The translations under genes were made by a program, and so were the position numbers. From an uncultured bacterium (GTDB lineage Bacteria; Bipolaricaulota; Bipolaricaulia; UBA7950; UBA9294), in the NCBI GenBank assembly GCA_903857865.1, contig CAIOGO010000006.1:91825-155824 (forward strand): a stretch of 64,000 bases of DNA, in the 5' to 3' direction. Below are positions 24,734-32,906 of this stretch, piece by piece (position 1 is the stretch's first letter; the number at the start of each line of letters is the position of its first letter). A model generated the notes under the pieces. That model did no database searches and had not been told where the DNA came from. It worked only from the letters and a program-made list of their open reading frames with translations.

Positions 24734-26377
24734 TCACATCCCCGGGCACTGACGTGCCACGGCCGCGTCGATGCCTTTCTTCCCGTATGCCTTCTGGAAG
24801 TGAGACGCGAACTCGCTTGCGAGCTTGGCTGAGCGCTCGTCGAACGCGGCTTTGTCCTTCCACGTGTCGCGCGGGCGAAGGACGCCGCTCGGAACGCCGG
24901 GGCACGTCTGCGGGATCTCGACATGGAACGTCCGATCCTCGTCGTAGGCAACCTTGTCGAGCGCGCCCTCGAGTGCCGCGCGGACCATCGTGCGCGTCAG
25001 CGTGATGTCCATGCGCTTGCCGACGCCGTACGGCCCACCGCTCCAGCCGGTGTTCACGAGGAACACCTTCGTCCCGTGGCGGTCGAGTTTCTCGCCGAGC
25101 ATACGCGCGTAGACATCGGGGTTCCGCGGCATAAACGGCTCTCCGAAGAAGCGCGAGAACGTCGACTTCGGCTCGACAATGCCGGTCTCGGTGCCCGCCA
25201 GCTTGCTCGTGTAGCCCATGAGGAACCAGAGCATCGCCTGCTCTTTCGACAGCCGCGCAATCGGCGGCAGGACGCCGTTCGCGTCCGCGGTGAGGAAGAG
25301 GACCGTCGATGGGTGGCCGGAGCATGCCGAGGGTTTGATGTTCCCGAGGTACGTCAGGGGGAACGACGCGCGCGAGTTCGGGGTGAGGCGATCGTCGTCG
25401 AGGTCGAAGGCCCCGTTCGGATAGGCCATCGCGTTCTCGACGATCGTACCGTGCCGGCGCCAATCGTCGTCGTGGAACACGGCGTGGTAGATCTCAGGTT
25501 CCTTCGACGCGTCGAGTCCGATGAGCTTCGCAAAGCAGCCATTCTCGAAGTTCCAGACCCCGTCGTCACTCCAGCCGTGCTCGTCGTCGCCGAGGAGCGC
25601 GCGCGTCGGGTCGGCCGACAGCGTTGTCTTACCGGTCCCCGAGAGTCCGAGGAGGAGCGCGGAGTCGCCTCGCTTGCCCTCGTTGGCCGAGCAGTGGAGC
25701 GGCAGGACGCCGACGCCCGGCAGGAGGTAGTTCATGACCGAGAACATGAGCTTCTTCACGGAGCCGCAGTAGGCCGACCCGTAGACGATGCCGATGCGGC
25801 GGTCGAAATCGATGGCGATGGCCATCGTCGTCGTCTTGCCCGTGCCCGGGTCAACGCGCAGCCGCCCCGCATATCGCACAGGATCGAGCTTGTCGTTCGG
25901 CAGCGCGAGGATCGTGAACGCGCGGTCGCCGAAGATGCCCTTCTCCGCGCCGGCAGGGATCGGGCGGAACATGTTGTCTGTGAACAGGGCCGTCAGCGCG
26001 CGATCGGTGATCGTGCGGGCAATGAGCGCGTAGTGCGGATCCGCGCCGAGGGCGCGCTCGGTGACGTAAAGTCGTTTCTTCGCGCGAAGGACGGAGACCG
26101 CGTCTTCGAACAGGAGGTCGAACGTCTCCTCGGTGATCGGAAGGTTGTTCGGCGAGTCCCAGTCGATGTCCTTCTCGCTCGACGGTCGACGCACCGACAC
26201 CGTATCCTTGGGGCTGCGGCCCGTGGACTCCGGCCGACTCCACGTCGCCAAGGCGCCGTTCGGCGCAACCAGCGCCTCCTTGCGGTCCACCGCGTCCTCG
26301 ATCGCGCGTTCGCGCGACGGGTTCAGCACGACGCCGCGATGCCCAAGCAACCCCGCCAGTTCCCGATCCAGATCCAT
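24734..26377 (-). CDS. pckA: Phosphoenolpyruvate carboxykinase (ATP)
   Basis: Converts oxaloacetate and ATP to PEP, CO2 and ADP, entry to gluconeogenesis. 547 residues, normal for the ATP form. It has RLRVDPGTGKTTTMAIAIDF-type substrate region, SAYCGSVKKLMFSVMNYLLP, the P-loop LLLGLSGTGKTTLSADP, GDDEHGWSDDGVWNFENGCF for metal binding, and NTGWSGGPYGVGKRMD. A lone gene with a predicted promoter just upstream. Confidence 0.94.
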   Translation of the reverse strand: MDLDRELAGLLGHRGVVLNPSRERAIEDAVDRKEALVAPNGALATWSRPESTGRSPKDTVSVRRPSSEKDIDWDSPNNLPITEETFDLLFEDAVSVLRAKKRLYVTERALGADPHYALIARTITDRALTALFTDNMFRPIPAGAEKGIFGDRAFTILALPNDKLDPVRYAGRLRVDPGTGKTTTMAIAIDFDRRIGIVYGSAYCGSVKKLMFSVMNYLLPGVGVLPLHCSANEGKRGDSALLLGLSGTGKTTLSADPTRALLGDDEHGWSDDGVWNFENGCFAKLIGLDASKEPEIYHAVFHDDDWRRHGTIVENAMAYPNGAFDLDDDRLTPNSRASFPLTYLGNIKPSACSGHPSTVLFLTADANGVLPPIARLSKEQAMLWFLMGYTSKLAGTETGIVEPKSTFSRFFGEPFMPRNPDVYARMLGEKLDRHGTKVFLVNTGWSGGPYGVGKRMDITLTRTMVRAALEGALDKVAYDEDRTFHVEIPQTCPGVPSGVLRPRDTWKDKAAFDERSAKLASEFASHFQKAYGKKGIDAAVARQCPGM

Positions 26378-26431
26378 GCTCTCCTCACCCGCGTGTCGGC
26401 CGGGGGCGTTCCCGCGGCCGCAGATGGCCGG

Positions 26432-26459
26432 ATCATAGCCAACGGAGACCGGGTTCTAA
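26432..26459 (-). promoter_or_regulatory. Predicted pckA promoter
   Basis: On the minus strand TTAGAA (26454-26459) and TATGAT (26432-26437) are separated by 16 bases, about 55 bases before the pckA start. The remainder of the 26378-26783 gap shows no gene, RNA or repeat that I can support. Confidence 0.4.
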
Positions 26460-26783
26460 AGGCAGGTCGGCCTCGCGGCCCGGCGACGGAGGGAGACGCC
26501 ATGCCGCGCAGCAGGCCCGCAGGATGCCGCCGCCTCGGGGGCAACACCCCGTCGCCCCAGGCGTGCCGGGATTCGCACATCGCTCAGTTCGGAGTGCGCA
26601 GAACGCAGTTGATTGACACCGCTCCGGTCAGGAATGATCCAAGCGGGGCGCCCCCCCTGCACCACACCTTTCCCAAGACGGGGAGTCCCTCACGGAGCGT
26701 GCTCTACGCTGGAGAGGGCCCGGATGCCGCTCCTGCTGGTCAACGAGCTCGCCACATCCGACTCGCGGATCCGTGAGCTTTGC

Positions 26784-28082
26784 CTACATCCGGTCCTTCC
26801 CCTCCAACCCTGGGAGGCTCGCAAGGCCGTTCCGAAGCTGCTTTCTTTGCCAGGAGCTGTACCAAAAGATCGTCAGGACGGCACCAACCATGCCAATACT
26901 CGCTGCAAATGGTAACATCGCCTGGATGCCGGCAACGTCTACTAGCGCGCCACATGCCAGAGGTCCAAGCATCTGCCCTACGCCGAACGCTCCGCTTTGC
27001 AGGCCGGCCATCACTCCCATGCCATGCTCTCTGCCGCGCTCCACTCGCTCGGCGAGCATCGATGCCCTCGATAGCGCATCGAGCACACCCATCGCGAAGG
27101 CTAGGGACAGGACGGCCCATAGTTGATGCACGAACTGGATCGACAACAGAGCCAAAGGTGAGATCACGGCCCCAACGGCTATCTGAGGGAGCCGACGATA
27201 GCGATCGGCGAGCCACCCGAATGGTATCTGGAGTAGCCCTCCGGCAACGAGCTGAACGGTCAGAACAAGCCCGATCGACGACTCGGAGAAGCCGGCCACG
27301 CTCGCGGCGAAGAGTGGATAGAACGTGTTGAACCCTTGCTGCCAGAACCCGCGGGTGATCCAATACACTAGTAGTGTTCTGACCCCGGGGTCGCGGAACT
27401 CAGTGCCTGTCTTCGTGGGGTCGGAGGCTCCGGCCGCCTTTCGATCGGCCTTCGTGTTTCTGGGAAGGACGACCGCCACGAGCGCAAGAGCTCCGAAACT
27501 GAGGGCGGCCATCACCAAGAAGACCGCTTTGTAGGACCACAGCTCGGCGACCCCTCCACCAATCAACGGGCCAAGCGCCATTCCGATGAACATCGACGAG
27601 TAGAAGACGTTGATGTACTTCCCCTCGCTCCCCGCGGGCGTTAGATCCCCAACATATGCTTGGGCGACCGGTGTCACCATGACCGCGGCCGCGCCTTGGA
27701 GGAACCGAAAGACCCCAAGATGCCACAGGGAGGTGGCAAAGACGAAGAGGATAGATACGGCCCCGTAGGCCGCGAGCCCCGCGAGCATGATCCTCTTGCG
27801 GTCGGTTCGATCGGAGATCCTCCCCACGAGCGGGGCGACAAACGCGCGAGCCGCTGAGAACGCCGCAAACACAACGCCGATGGAGAACGCACTGGCCGAG
27901 AAACCCCGCGCATAGAGAGGGAAGATGGGGGCTATGATCCCCATCCCAATCTGCGCGGCACAGGTTGCCACGAAGAGAGCCAGGAAGGTCGCCCTCAATC
28001 GGCTCGTCTCCAGCTTCGTGGCAACCTCCTCAAGCGATGTCCGTCTCCAGAAGCCGAGTATCGAATCGGCCTGCACGCGCAC
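26784..28082 (-). CDS. MFS transporter
   Basis: A 12-helix major-facilitator protein of 432 residues with MGIIAPIFPLYARGFSAS in helix 1, the loop 2-3 motif PLVGRISDRTDRKRIMLAG, and the second-half counterpart PFGWLADRYRRLP. It resembles DHA1-type exporters/permeases. It is the last gene of the long minus-strand cluster, 198 bases after the BFD-type gene, and may export a product or import the substrate. Start GTG is the only suitable codon near the N-terminus; assignment of the exact start is uncertain. Confidence 0.82.
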   Translation of the reverse strand: MRVQADSILGFWRRTSLEEVATKLETSRLRATFLALFVATCAAQIGMGIIAPIFPLYARGFSASAFSIGVVFAAFSAARAFVAPLVGRISDRTDRKRIMLAGLAAYGAVSILFVFATSLWHLGVFRFLQGAAAVMVTPVAQAYVGDLTPAGSEGKYINVFYSSMFIGMALGPLIGGGVAELWSYKAVFLVMAALSFGALALVAVVLPRNTKADRKAAGASDPTKTGTEFRDPGVRTLLVYWITRGFWQQGFNTFYPLFAASVAGFSESSIGLVLTVQLVAGGLLQIPFGWLADRYRRLPQIAVGAVISPLALLSIQFVHQLWAVLSLAFAMGVLDALSRASMLAERVERGREHGMGVMAGLQSGAFGVGQMLGPLACGALVDVAGIQAMLPFAASIGMVGAVLTIFWYSSWQRKQLRNGLASLPGLEGKDRM

Positions 28083-28280
28083 CTATTCGGGAACCGCGCA
28101 GAAGACTCTGTCTCCGGTGTCCCCGTCCACCCGACAAACCCTGGGGAGCACACCGCCCACGATTCGCGAGCACCGCGAGGGATCGAGCCCGCTGCGCACC
28201 TCAGGGGCGGGGCAAGCCGCTAGGAAACCAGCACTCTCGCGTGGATGCCCGACGTACGCGCTCTCAACCGCCTCCGAGGA

Positions 28281-28595
28281 CTAGTCGTCATCACTGCTCG
28301 CGGAGGTCCTCTCGTCTCCCAGGATGATGGAAGATGCTATGGCCGAAAGGCGGACGGGTCGAACCGGGAAGCGGACTGTACAGGATTCCACCGCACTAAG
28401 CGGAACTCCCGTTTGTTCACTGATGATTCTCTCGATCAGTCTTCCACAGGTCCGTCCTTGGCAAGGGCCCATCCCAGCGCGGGTCATCCGCTTGATCTCT
28501 CCTGCCGTGCGGCATCCTGCCTTGATCGCCGCAAGGATCTCCTGTTTCGTGACTTCCTCACAACGGCAGATGACAAGATCGCTATTGCCTTCCAC
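28281..28595 (-). CDS. BFD-like [2Fe-2S] protein
   Basis: A 104-residue protein with the bacterioferritin-associated-ferredoxin-like fold: LVICRCEEVTKQEILAAI, then GMGPCQGRTCGRLI, giving the four cluster cysteines (C-x-C ... C-x4-C). In dye-linked proline/hydroxyproline dehydrogenases and opine oxidases such a module is a C-terminal domain of the alpha subunit or a separate small subunit. Here it is a separate gene overlapping the upstream ferredoxin gene by 14 bases. The last ~35 residues are not part of the domain. Confidence 0.82.
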   Translation of the reverse strand: MEGNSDLVICRCEEVTKQEILAAIKAGCRTAGEIKRMTRAGMGPCQGRTCGRLIERIISEQTGVPLSAVESCTVRFPVRPVRLSAIASSIILGDERTSASSDDD

Positions 28596-29130
28596 TGTTC
28601 TTTCCCCCTCCCACGCGGCGGAAGAAGCGCACGTCCATTCCGAGACCTTTCGGAGTCAGGAGAGTCACCACAGCCGTGCGATCGTTTCGTTCGCGCGCAT
28701 CGACGGTCAATGTCCTTGCGGTGCACACGGCCCGACCCTCTCGATCGACTCCCTCCACCAATTCGCCCGACTCAGGTAGGGGAAGGAACTCATACGGAAT
28801 GCTCACGTGATCGCCATCATCGGAACTCAGATCGACTACGAAGATTGCGAGTCCCGGACAGCGGGATACACAAAGCGCGCAGCCAACGCAGCCCTCCGGA
28901 TCCAGACAGGGTTGACTGGTCACCGTGCTGCCGACCCGAATCGCTCCCCGTGGGCAGTTGCCCTCACAAGGATTGCACGGAATCTCCTCGCTGCACTCGA
29001 TAACAGCGACTGGACCTTGCCGAAGACGCTGGGCCGAAGGCACGCCAGGGCAGCAAGCCAGTTCTGCTGAGCTCAGTACGCCTGTCTTCCGCAGCGCCTT
29101 CTCGTGAACCTCAAGTCCCTGTTTGCTCAT
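28582..29130 (-). CDS. 4Fe-4S ferredoxin-like subunit
   Basis: A 182-residue protein with two cysteine groups. The N-terminal one is irregular (ELACCPGVP, CSEEIPCNPCEGNCPRGAI); the second is a regular cluster motif CVGCALCVSRCPGLAIFV. Domains of this kind occur beside HcnB/proline-dehydrogenase alpha subunits. It sits between the flavoprotein and BFD genes with overlaps on both sides (20 and 14 bases), so it is probably an electron-transfer subunit of the same complex. Confidence 0.75.
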   Translation of the reverse strand: MSKQGLEVHEKALRKTGVLSSAELACCPGVPSAQRLRQGPVAVIECSEEIPCNPCEGNCPRGAIRVGSTVTSQPCLDPEGCVGCALCVSRCPGLAIFVVDLSSDDGDHVSIPYEFLPLPESGELVEGVDREGRAVCTARTLTVDARERNDRTAVVTLLTPKGLGMDVRFFRRVGGGKNSGRQ

Positions 29131-30214
29131 AGGATCTCACCACATCATCCTTCGCCCTTCTTCGTTCCACACCGAACGGGCCGCTTCGTAGCTCGTTCAA
29201 GGCCTCGATGTACGACCCAAGTCTCTCCTCGTACTCGCCGCGCTCTACGAGCCCGAGTGCAGATGCCGCCGACAACCCCGCCAGCTTCCCTTCTTCGATG
29301 GCTGTTGACGCCTCCTCGATTCCCGAAACATCGCCGGCCACATAGAGCCCCGTGACGCTGGTTTCCATCCCGAGGGAGTGCACGGGAACCTTCCCTCCCA
29401 GCGCCGGAACGTTGGCAAGCCGGCAACCTGCCATCTCGGCAAGCCGCGTCCGAGGGGTCATGCCGACCGCGAGGCAGACTGTGTCCACTTCAAGAAGCTT
29501 CTCCGTACCGGCGACAGGACGGAACCTCTCGTCAATCTGCTGGATTACAACTTGGTCAACGTGGCTGTCCCCCCGCGCCTCTTTGATCGTGTGTCGCGGC
29601 AGGATCGGTATGCCCAGGCGCCTGACCTTCGCCGCATGGACCCCCCAACCCCCTATGTTGGGCAGCGCCTCCACGATTGCCACCACATCAATCCCCGCCT
29701 GCATCAACTGGTAGGCAACGATGAGTCCGACGTTCCCGCTTCCGACGACAACCGCACGCTCTCCCACCGGGACACGATGCACGTTCACGAAGGTCTGCGC
29801 TGCCCCGGCCGTTATCACACCAGGCAAGGTCCATCCCGGGAATGCAGCAGCGTTCTCCCCCGCGCCCGTGGCGAAAACGGTGCATCTCGGGCGGAATCCC
29901 AGAAGCCGCTCCTGTTTCACGGCCATGACGACGAGCCCGTCGAATACGCCGACTACAGGAGTCTCCAGCCAGATGTCCACTCCATGTTCCCGAGCTTCCT
30001 GGATCAGCTTTGCGCCGATGTCGACGCCTCGGGTACCTGCGAAGTGACGTTCGGATCCAAAGAACTTGTGCGTCTGCTTGAGGAGTTGACCGCCGGGCCT
30101 CGTGTTCTCGTCGACGACTCGTACTGACGCCCCGCGGCCCGCGGCCTCGACCGCCGCCGCAAGTCCGGCCGGCCCGGCTCCAACAATCAGGATGTCCGGA
30201 GTATCAGTTATCAC
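29111..30214 (-). CDS. HcnB/opine-oxidase-A-like FAD/NAD(P) flavoprotein subunit
   Basis: A 367-residue pyridine-nucleotide-disulfide-type flavoprotein without redox cysteines. FAD motif ILIVGAGPAGLAAAVEAAGR is followed by DENTRPGGQLLKQTHKFFG, typical of HcnB, OoxA and dye-linked dehydrogenase alpha subunits. Then come GENAAAFPGWTLPGVITAGA, a second Rossmann motif (AVVVGSGNVGLIVAYQLMQA) and GLYVAGDVSGIEEAS. It lacks the usual C-terminal BFD domain, which is encoded separately at 28281-28595. GTG start overlaps the previous stop (GTGA). Confidence 0.83.
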   Translation of the reverse strand: MITDTPDILIVGAGPAGLAAAVEAAGRGASVRVVDENTRPGGQLLKQTHKFFGSERHFAGTRGVDIGAKLIQEAREHGVDIWLETPVVGVFDGLVVMAVKQERLLGFRPRCTVFATGAGENAAAFPGWTLPGVITAGAAQTFVNVHRVPVGERAVVVGSGNVGLIVAYQLMQAGIDVVAIVEALPNIGGWGVHAAKVRRLGIPILPRHTIKEARGDSHVDQVVIQQIDERFRPVAGTEKLLEVDTVCLAVGMTPRTRLAEMAGCRLANVPALGGKVPVHSLGMETSVTGLYVAGDVSGIEEASTAIEEGKLAGLSAASALGLVERGEYEERLGSYIEALNELRSGPFGVERRRAKDDVVRSYEQTGT

Positions 30215-30528
30215 GACTCTCCCGCCCCCGTACTGATCACCATGCCCGCTTCCACGGGCGTCACGCAGCTTCGGACGTTCGGCGTCCCATTCACGGTCAC
30301 CATGCAATCCGTGCAAAGCCCGATGCCACAGAACAATCCCCGAGGCTCACCTCGCTTCTCCGTCCGTCTCGTGGCGCGGATTCCGTAGGCCAGAAGCGTG
30401 GCAAGAATCGGCTCTCCTTGGCGAGCCCGCAGCGGCGTGGAGTCAACGATGATCGTGCACTCCTCCGCGTACTCCAACGGCCCAAGCACTGGGTGCTGGT
30501 GGATCCTCCGGCCTTCCGCTTTCGTCAT
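30211..30528 (-). CDS. HcnA-like [2Fe-2S] subunit
   Basis: A 105-residue ferredoxin-fold subunit. TIIVDSTPLRARQGEPILAT is followed by the cluster motif LFCGIGLCTDCMVTVNG and a fourth cysteine in VRSCVTP. This is the small subunit of HcnABC, opine oxidase or D-hydroxyproline dehydrogenase type complexes. ATG 30528 has GGGAG six bases ahead; a GTG at 30564 is less likely. It overlaps the flavoprotein subunit gene by four bases. Confidence 0.83.
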   Translation of the reverse strand: MTKAEGRRIHQHPVLGPLEYAEECTIIVDSTPLRARQGEPILATLLAYGIRATRRTEKRGEPRGLFCGIGLCTDCMVTVNGTPNVRSCVTPVEAGMVISTGAGES

Positions 30529-30608
30529 CGCTATCTCCCTCTTGTCTTCGATCGACTGGGCCACGGGCGCCTTCTTGCGAACGCCGTGCGCCCCACCTAT
30601 CGGACACC

Positions 30609-31802
30609 CTAGCCCTCCTTGGCTCGTACCTCCTCAAACTGCGCTCGGATGCCCTCCAGAAGCTGCGGGTTCGCCAGGATGCGCTCCGTCGCAAGCGCCA
30701 TCGCTTTGGCTGCCACTTCGATGGCTTTGCGGGCCTGCCCACTCTTTGCAGCTTCCGTCCAAGTCCGGGTGTGTCCGGGCGTTCCGGCGGGTACGAACGC
30801 GACCTTGAGCGTCGCGGCGGGGAGCCGATGGCTCACGTTGCCGAAGTCTGTGCTACCCAACTCCTTCTCCGGTTCGAGGATCTGATCCGCCCCCACCTGC
30901 GAGGCTTCGGCAAGCAGGAGATCGCTGAGCAGGGGAACGAGAAGCTTGTTGTCGTTCCCGGCTTCGTAGCAGACCGCCAGCTCCGTTCCGGTTGCAAGGG
31001 CTCCGGCCCGCGCGCAATTGATGACGCGCTCTTTGATCTCGTTTAGGTATGACCTATTCTCCGCCCGCACCATGTACTCCAGCGCTGCGTGTTCGGGGAC
31101 GATGTTCGGCCGTAGGCCGCCGTCCGTTATGATCCCATGGAGCCTCACGTCGGATCGTACGTGCTCCCGGAGGAACTCCAACGCAGTCATCGTCAGCAGA
31201 GCTGCATCGAGCGCGCTGGCCCCCAGATGCGGGTACTTGGACGCGTGAGCGGGCCTCCCTCCGAAACGGAACTCCACGGAGTCTACGGCAAGATTGCGCC
31301 CCATCGTCGTCGTCCGATCGCTCGGATGCATCATGAGAGCGATGTCCAACTCGTCGAAGACCCCGTGGTCCAGCATGGTCTGCTTGACATGAAGTTTCGA
31401 GGTTTCCTCCGCCGGCGTCCCGATGACGCAGATCTGGCCGCTAAGCTCGGGACAGGCTGATGCCAGCGCAACGGCCGCACCTACAGCGGAAGCAGCGATG
31501 AGGTTGTGACCACACGCGTGCCCTAGCTCAGGAAGCGCGTCGTACTCGGCGATGAATCCAACAGCCGGGCGGCGGCGCTCTCCTTTCCACGCGACAAAGG
31601 CTGTCTCAATGCCGGCTACGCCGGTCGTACACTGAAAGCCTTTGGCCCGCAGATACGTGACCACGTGCTCCCGGGCCTGGAACTCCTCCCCACTCAGTTC
31701 GGGGTGCTCATGAAGGAAACTCGCTAACGCCCAGAGCTCCGCCATCAGTCCATCGACGGCGGAGCCGATTCCGGCGCGCTCCGTCTCGGGTTTCTTCTTC
31801 AT
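30609..31802 (-). CDS. M20-family amidohydrolase
   Basis: A 397-residue zinc peptidase-like hydrolase of the AbgB/N-acyl-amino-acid amidohydrolase group, paralogous to the enzyme at 11186-12367. Shared motifs: IAEYDALPELGHACGHNLIA, VIGTPAEETSKLHVKQTM, MMHPSDRTTTMGRN, and HASKYPHLGASALDAALLT. PAEET replaces the glycine-rich PAEEGGGG of the paralogue. In this operon it may release an amino acid from an N-acyl or N-aroyl substrate. Confidence 0.83.
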   Translation of the reverse strand: MKKKPETERAGIGSAVDGLMAELWALASFLHEHPELSGEEFQAREHVVTYLRAKGFQCTTGVAGIETAFVAWKGERRRPAVGFIAEYDALPELGHACGHNLIAASAVGAAVALASACPELSGQICVIGTPAEETSKLHVKQTMLDHGVFDELDIALMMHPSDRTTTMGRNLAVDSVEFRFGGRPAHASKYPHLGASALDAALLTMTALEFLREHVRSDVRLHGIITDGGLRPNIVPEHAALEYMVRAENRSYLNEIKERVINCARAGALATGTELAVCYEAGNDNKLLVPLLSDLLLAEASQVGADQILEPEKELGSTDFGNVSHRLPAATLKVAFVPAGTPGHTRTWTEAAKSGQARKAIEVAAKAMALATERILANPQLLEGIRAQFEEVRAKEG

Positions 31803-31841
31803 CTTCGGCCTCCTCCCAATCCCGGGATATGCGCGTCGAGG

Positions 31842-32906
31842 TCACTTGAGCTCGTCAACGACGATCTCTCCATCCTTTAGAACGGCCACCCCATCCACCG
31901 AGAAGCTGCAATTCCTCATGCAGAAATCGATGTGTGCCGGTGTCACGTTCGCTCCCCCCAGCCCGACGAAATAGTTCGCCCCCATGCCGAAGAGGATGTT
32001 GCCGTAGAACGACTCAGCGTCCATCCCTCCACCGGGGCCGGGCAGCGCTTGCTCGATCCAGATCGCTCTGTGCTCGCAACCCCACCCAATGTGCGCGGGG
32101 ATGAACGCTTTCTCGTCACCCCAAGTATTCATGTACTCTCGGATGAGATAGCCGTCGATGCCTCCGCCTTTGATGCCCACCATCTTCCCGCTCTTGAACT
32201 CGCACCGGATCGGCTCGGAGATGTATCGCTCGACGCGCAGCACAATGTCCCCCACATCCAGCACCAGAACGCCTTCGGCGCTCCCCTCAATCGGGGCGCA
32301 GGCGACTTGCCCTGACGGCCAGTGATCCCACCGGCCGGGGATGTCCGATGCCCCATACTGGAAGATCCCCTTTCGCCCCTTCTTGCTGAACGTGAGGTCC
32401 GTGCCTGCACGAGATGTGAGGTGCAGCTTCGTTCCTTTCTCGAGAAAAGCTGCTCCAGCCCGCGTGCGCTCACGAATCTCCTTGCAGGGCAACAGTCGGC
32501 GTAGGACCTCGGGGGGGTTGTTGACCATGAGGGTTCTTGTCCCACTCGCTAGAATCTGGTTGTGGACATTCGTGTACAGCCACCCAACCGTGGACATGTC
32601 AATCACGAGGTCTGCCGCCTTCATCGCCTCCAACGGCCCTCGAGGCGGGATGACGTCATCGCTGGCTGCTCGAACAATGCGCCGAGTAGATGAGGTGAAG
32701 AAGGGGACCCGGAGTTCGAAGACATGCGCGCCCAACTCCTGCGCCGCGCCCATAAACGCGGCCGGGTAGTGCGGATTCGTCCTCGAGTCGCACATGAGGG
32801 CCACGGTCTCGCCGGGTTGCAGGTTGCATTCCTGCAACTCCTGTCTGAAAAGCGATACGAGCTCTCCCGTCATCTCGTAGGACAGTGGAAAGTCATTCCT
32901 TGCCAT
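31842..32906 (-). CDS. NicX-like metal-dependent enzyme (M29/dihydroxypyridine dioxygenase family)
   Basis: A 354-residue protein resembling 2,5-dihydroxypyridine 5,6-dioxygenase NicX and uncharacterised aminopeptidase-T-like relatives. Shared blocks include RTLMVNNPPEVLRRLLP, DIPGRWDHWPSGQVACAP, SAEGVLVLDVGDIVL, AHIGWGCEHRAIW and FYGNILFGMG. The His of HIGWG and the H-x-D of TPAHIDFCMRN correspond to NicX iron ligands. No other pyridine-degradation gene is near, so the substrate probably differs. AGAAGGAGG precedes the ATG. Confidence 0.75.
   Translation of the reverse strand: MARNDFPLSYEMTGELVSLFRQELQECNLQPGETVALMCDSRTNPHYPAAFMGAAQELGAHVFELRVPFFTSSTRRIVRAASDDVIPPRGPLEAMKAADLVIDMSTVGWLYTNVHNQILASGTRTLMVNNPPEVLRRLLPCKEIRERTRAGAAFLEKGTKLHLTSRAGTDLTFSKKGRKGIFQYGASDIPGRWDHWPSGQVACAPIEGSAEGVLVLDVGDIVLRVERYISEPIRCEFKSGKMVGIKGGGIDGYLIREYMNTWGDEKAFIPAHIGWGCEHRAIWIEQALPGPGGGMDAESFYGNILFGMGANYFVGLGGANVTPAHIDFCMRNCSFSVDGVAVLKDGEIVVDELK

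Noticed and set aside
26378-26783. tRNA or small RNA gene in the pckA upstream gap
   Set aside because: No T-arm GTTCRA with a matching acceptor stem was found; only a promoter-like signal near pckA is supportable.
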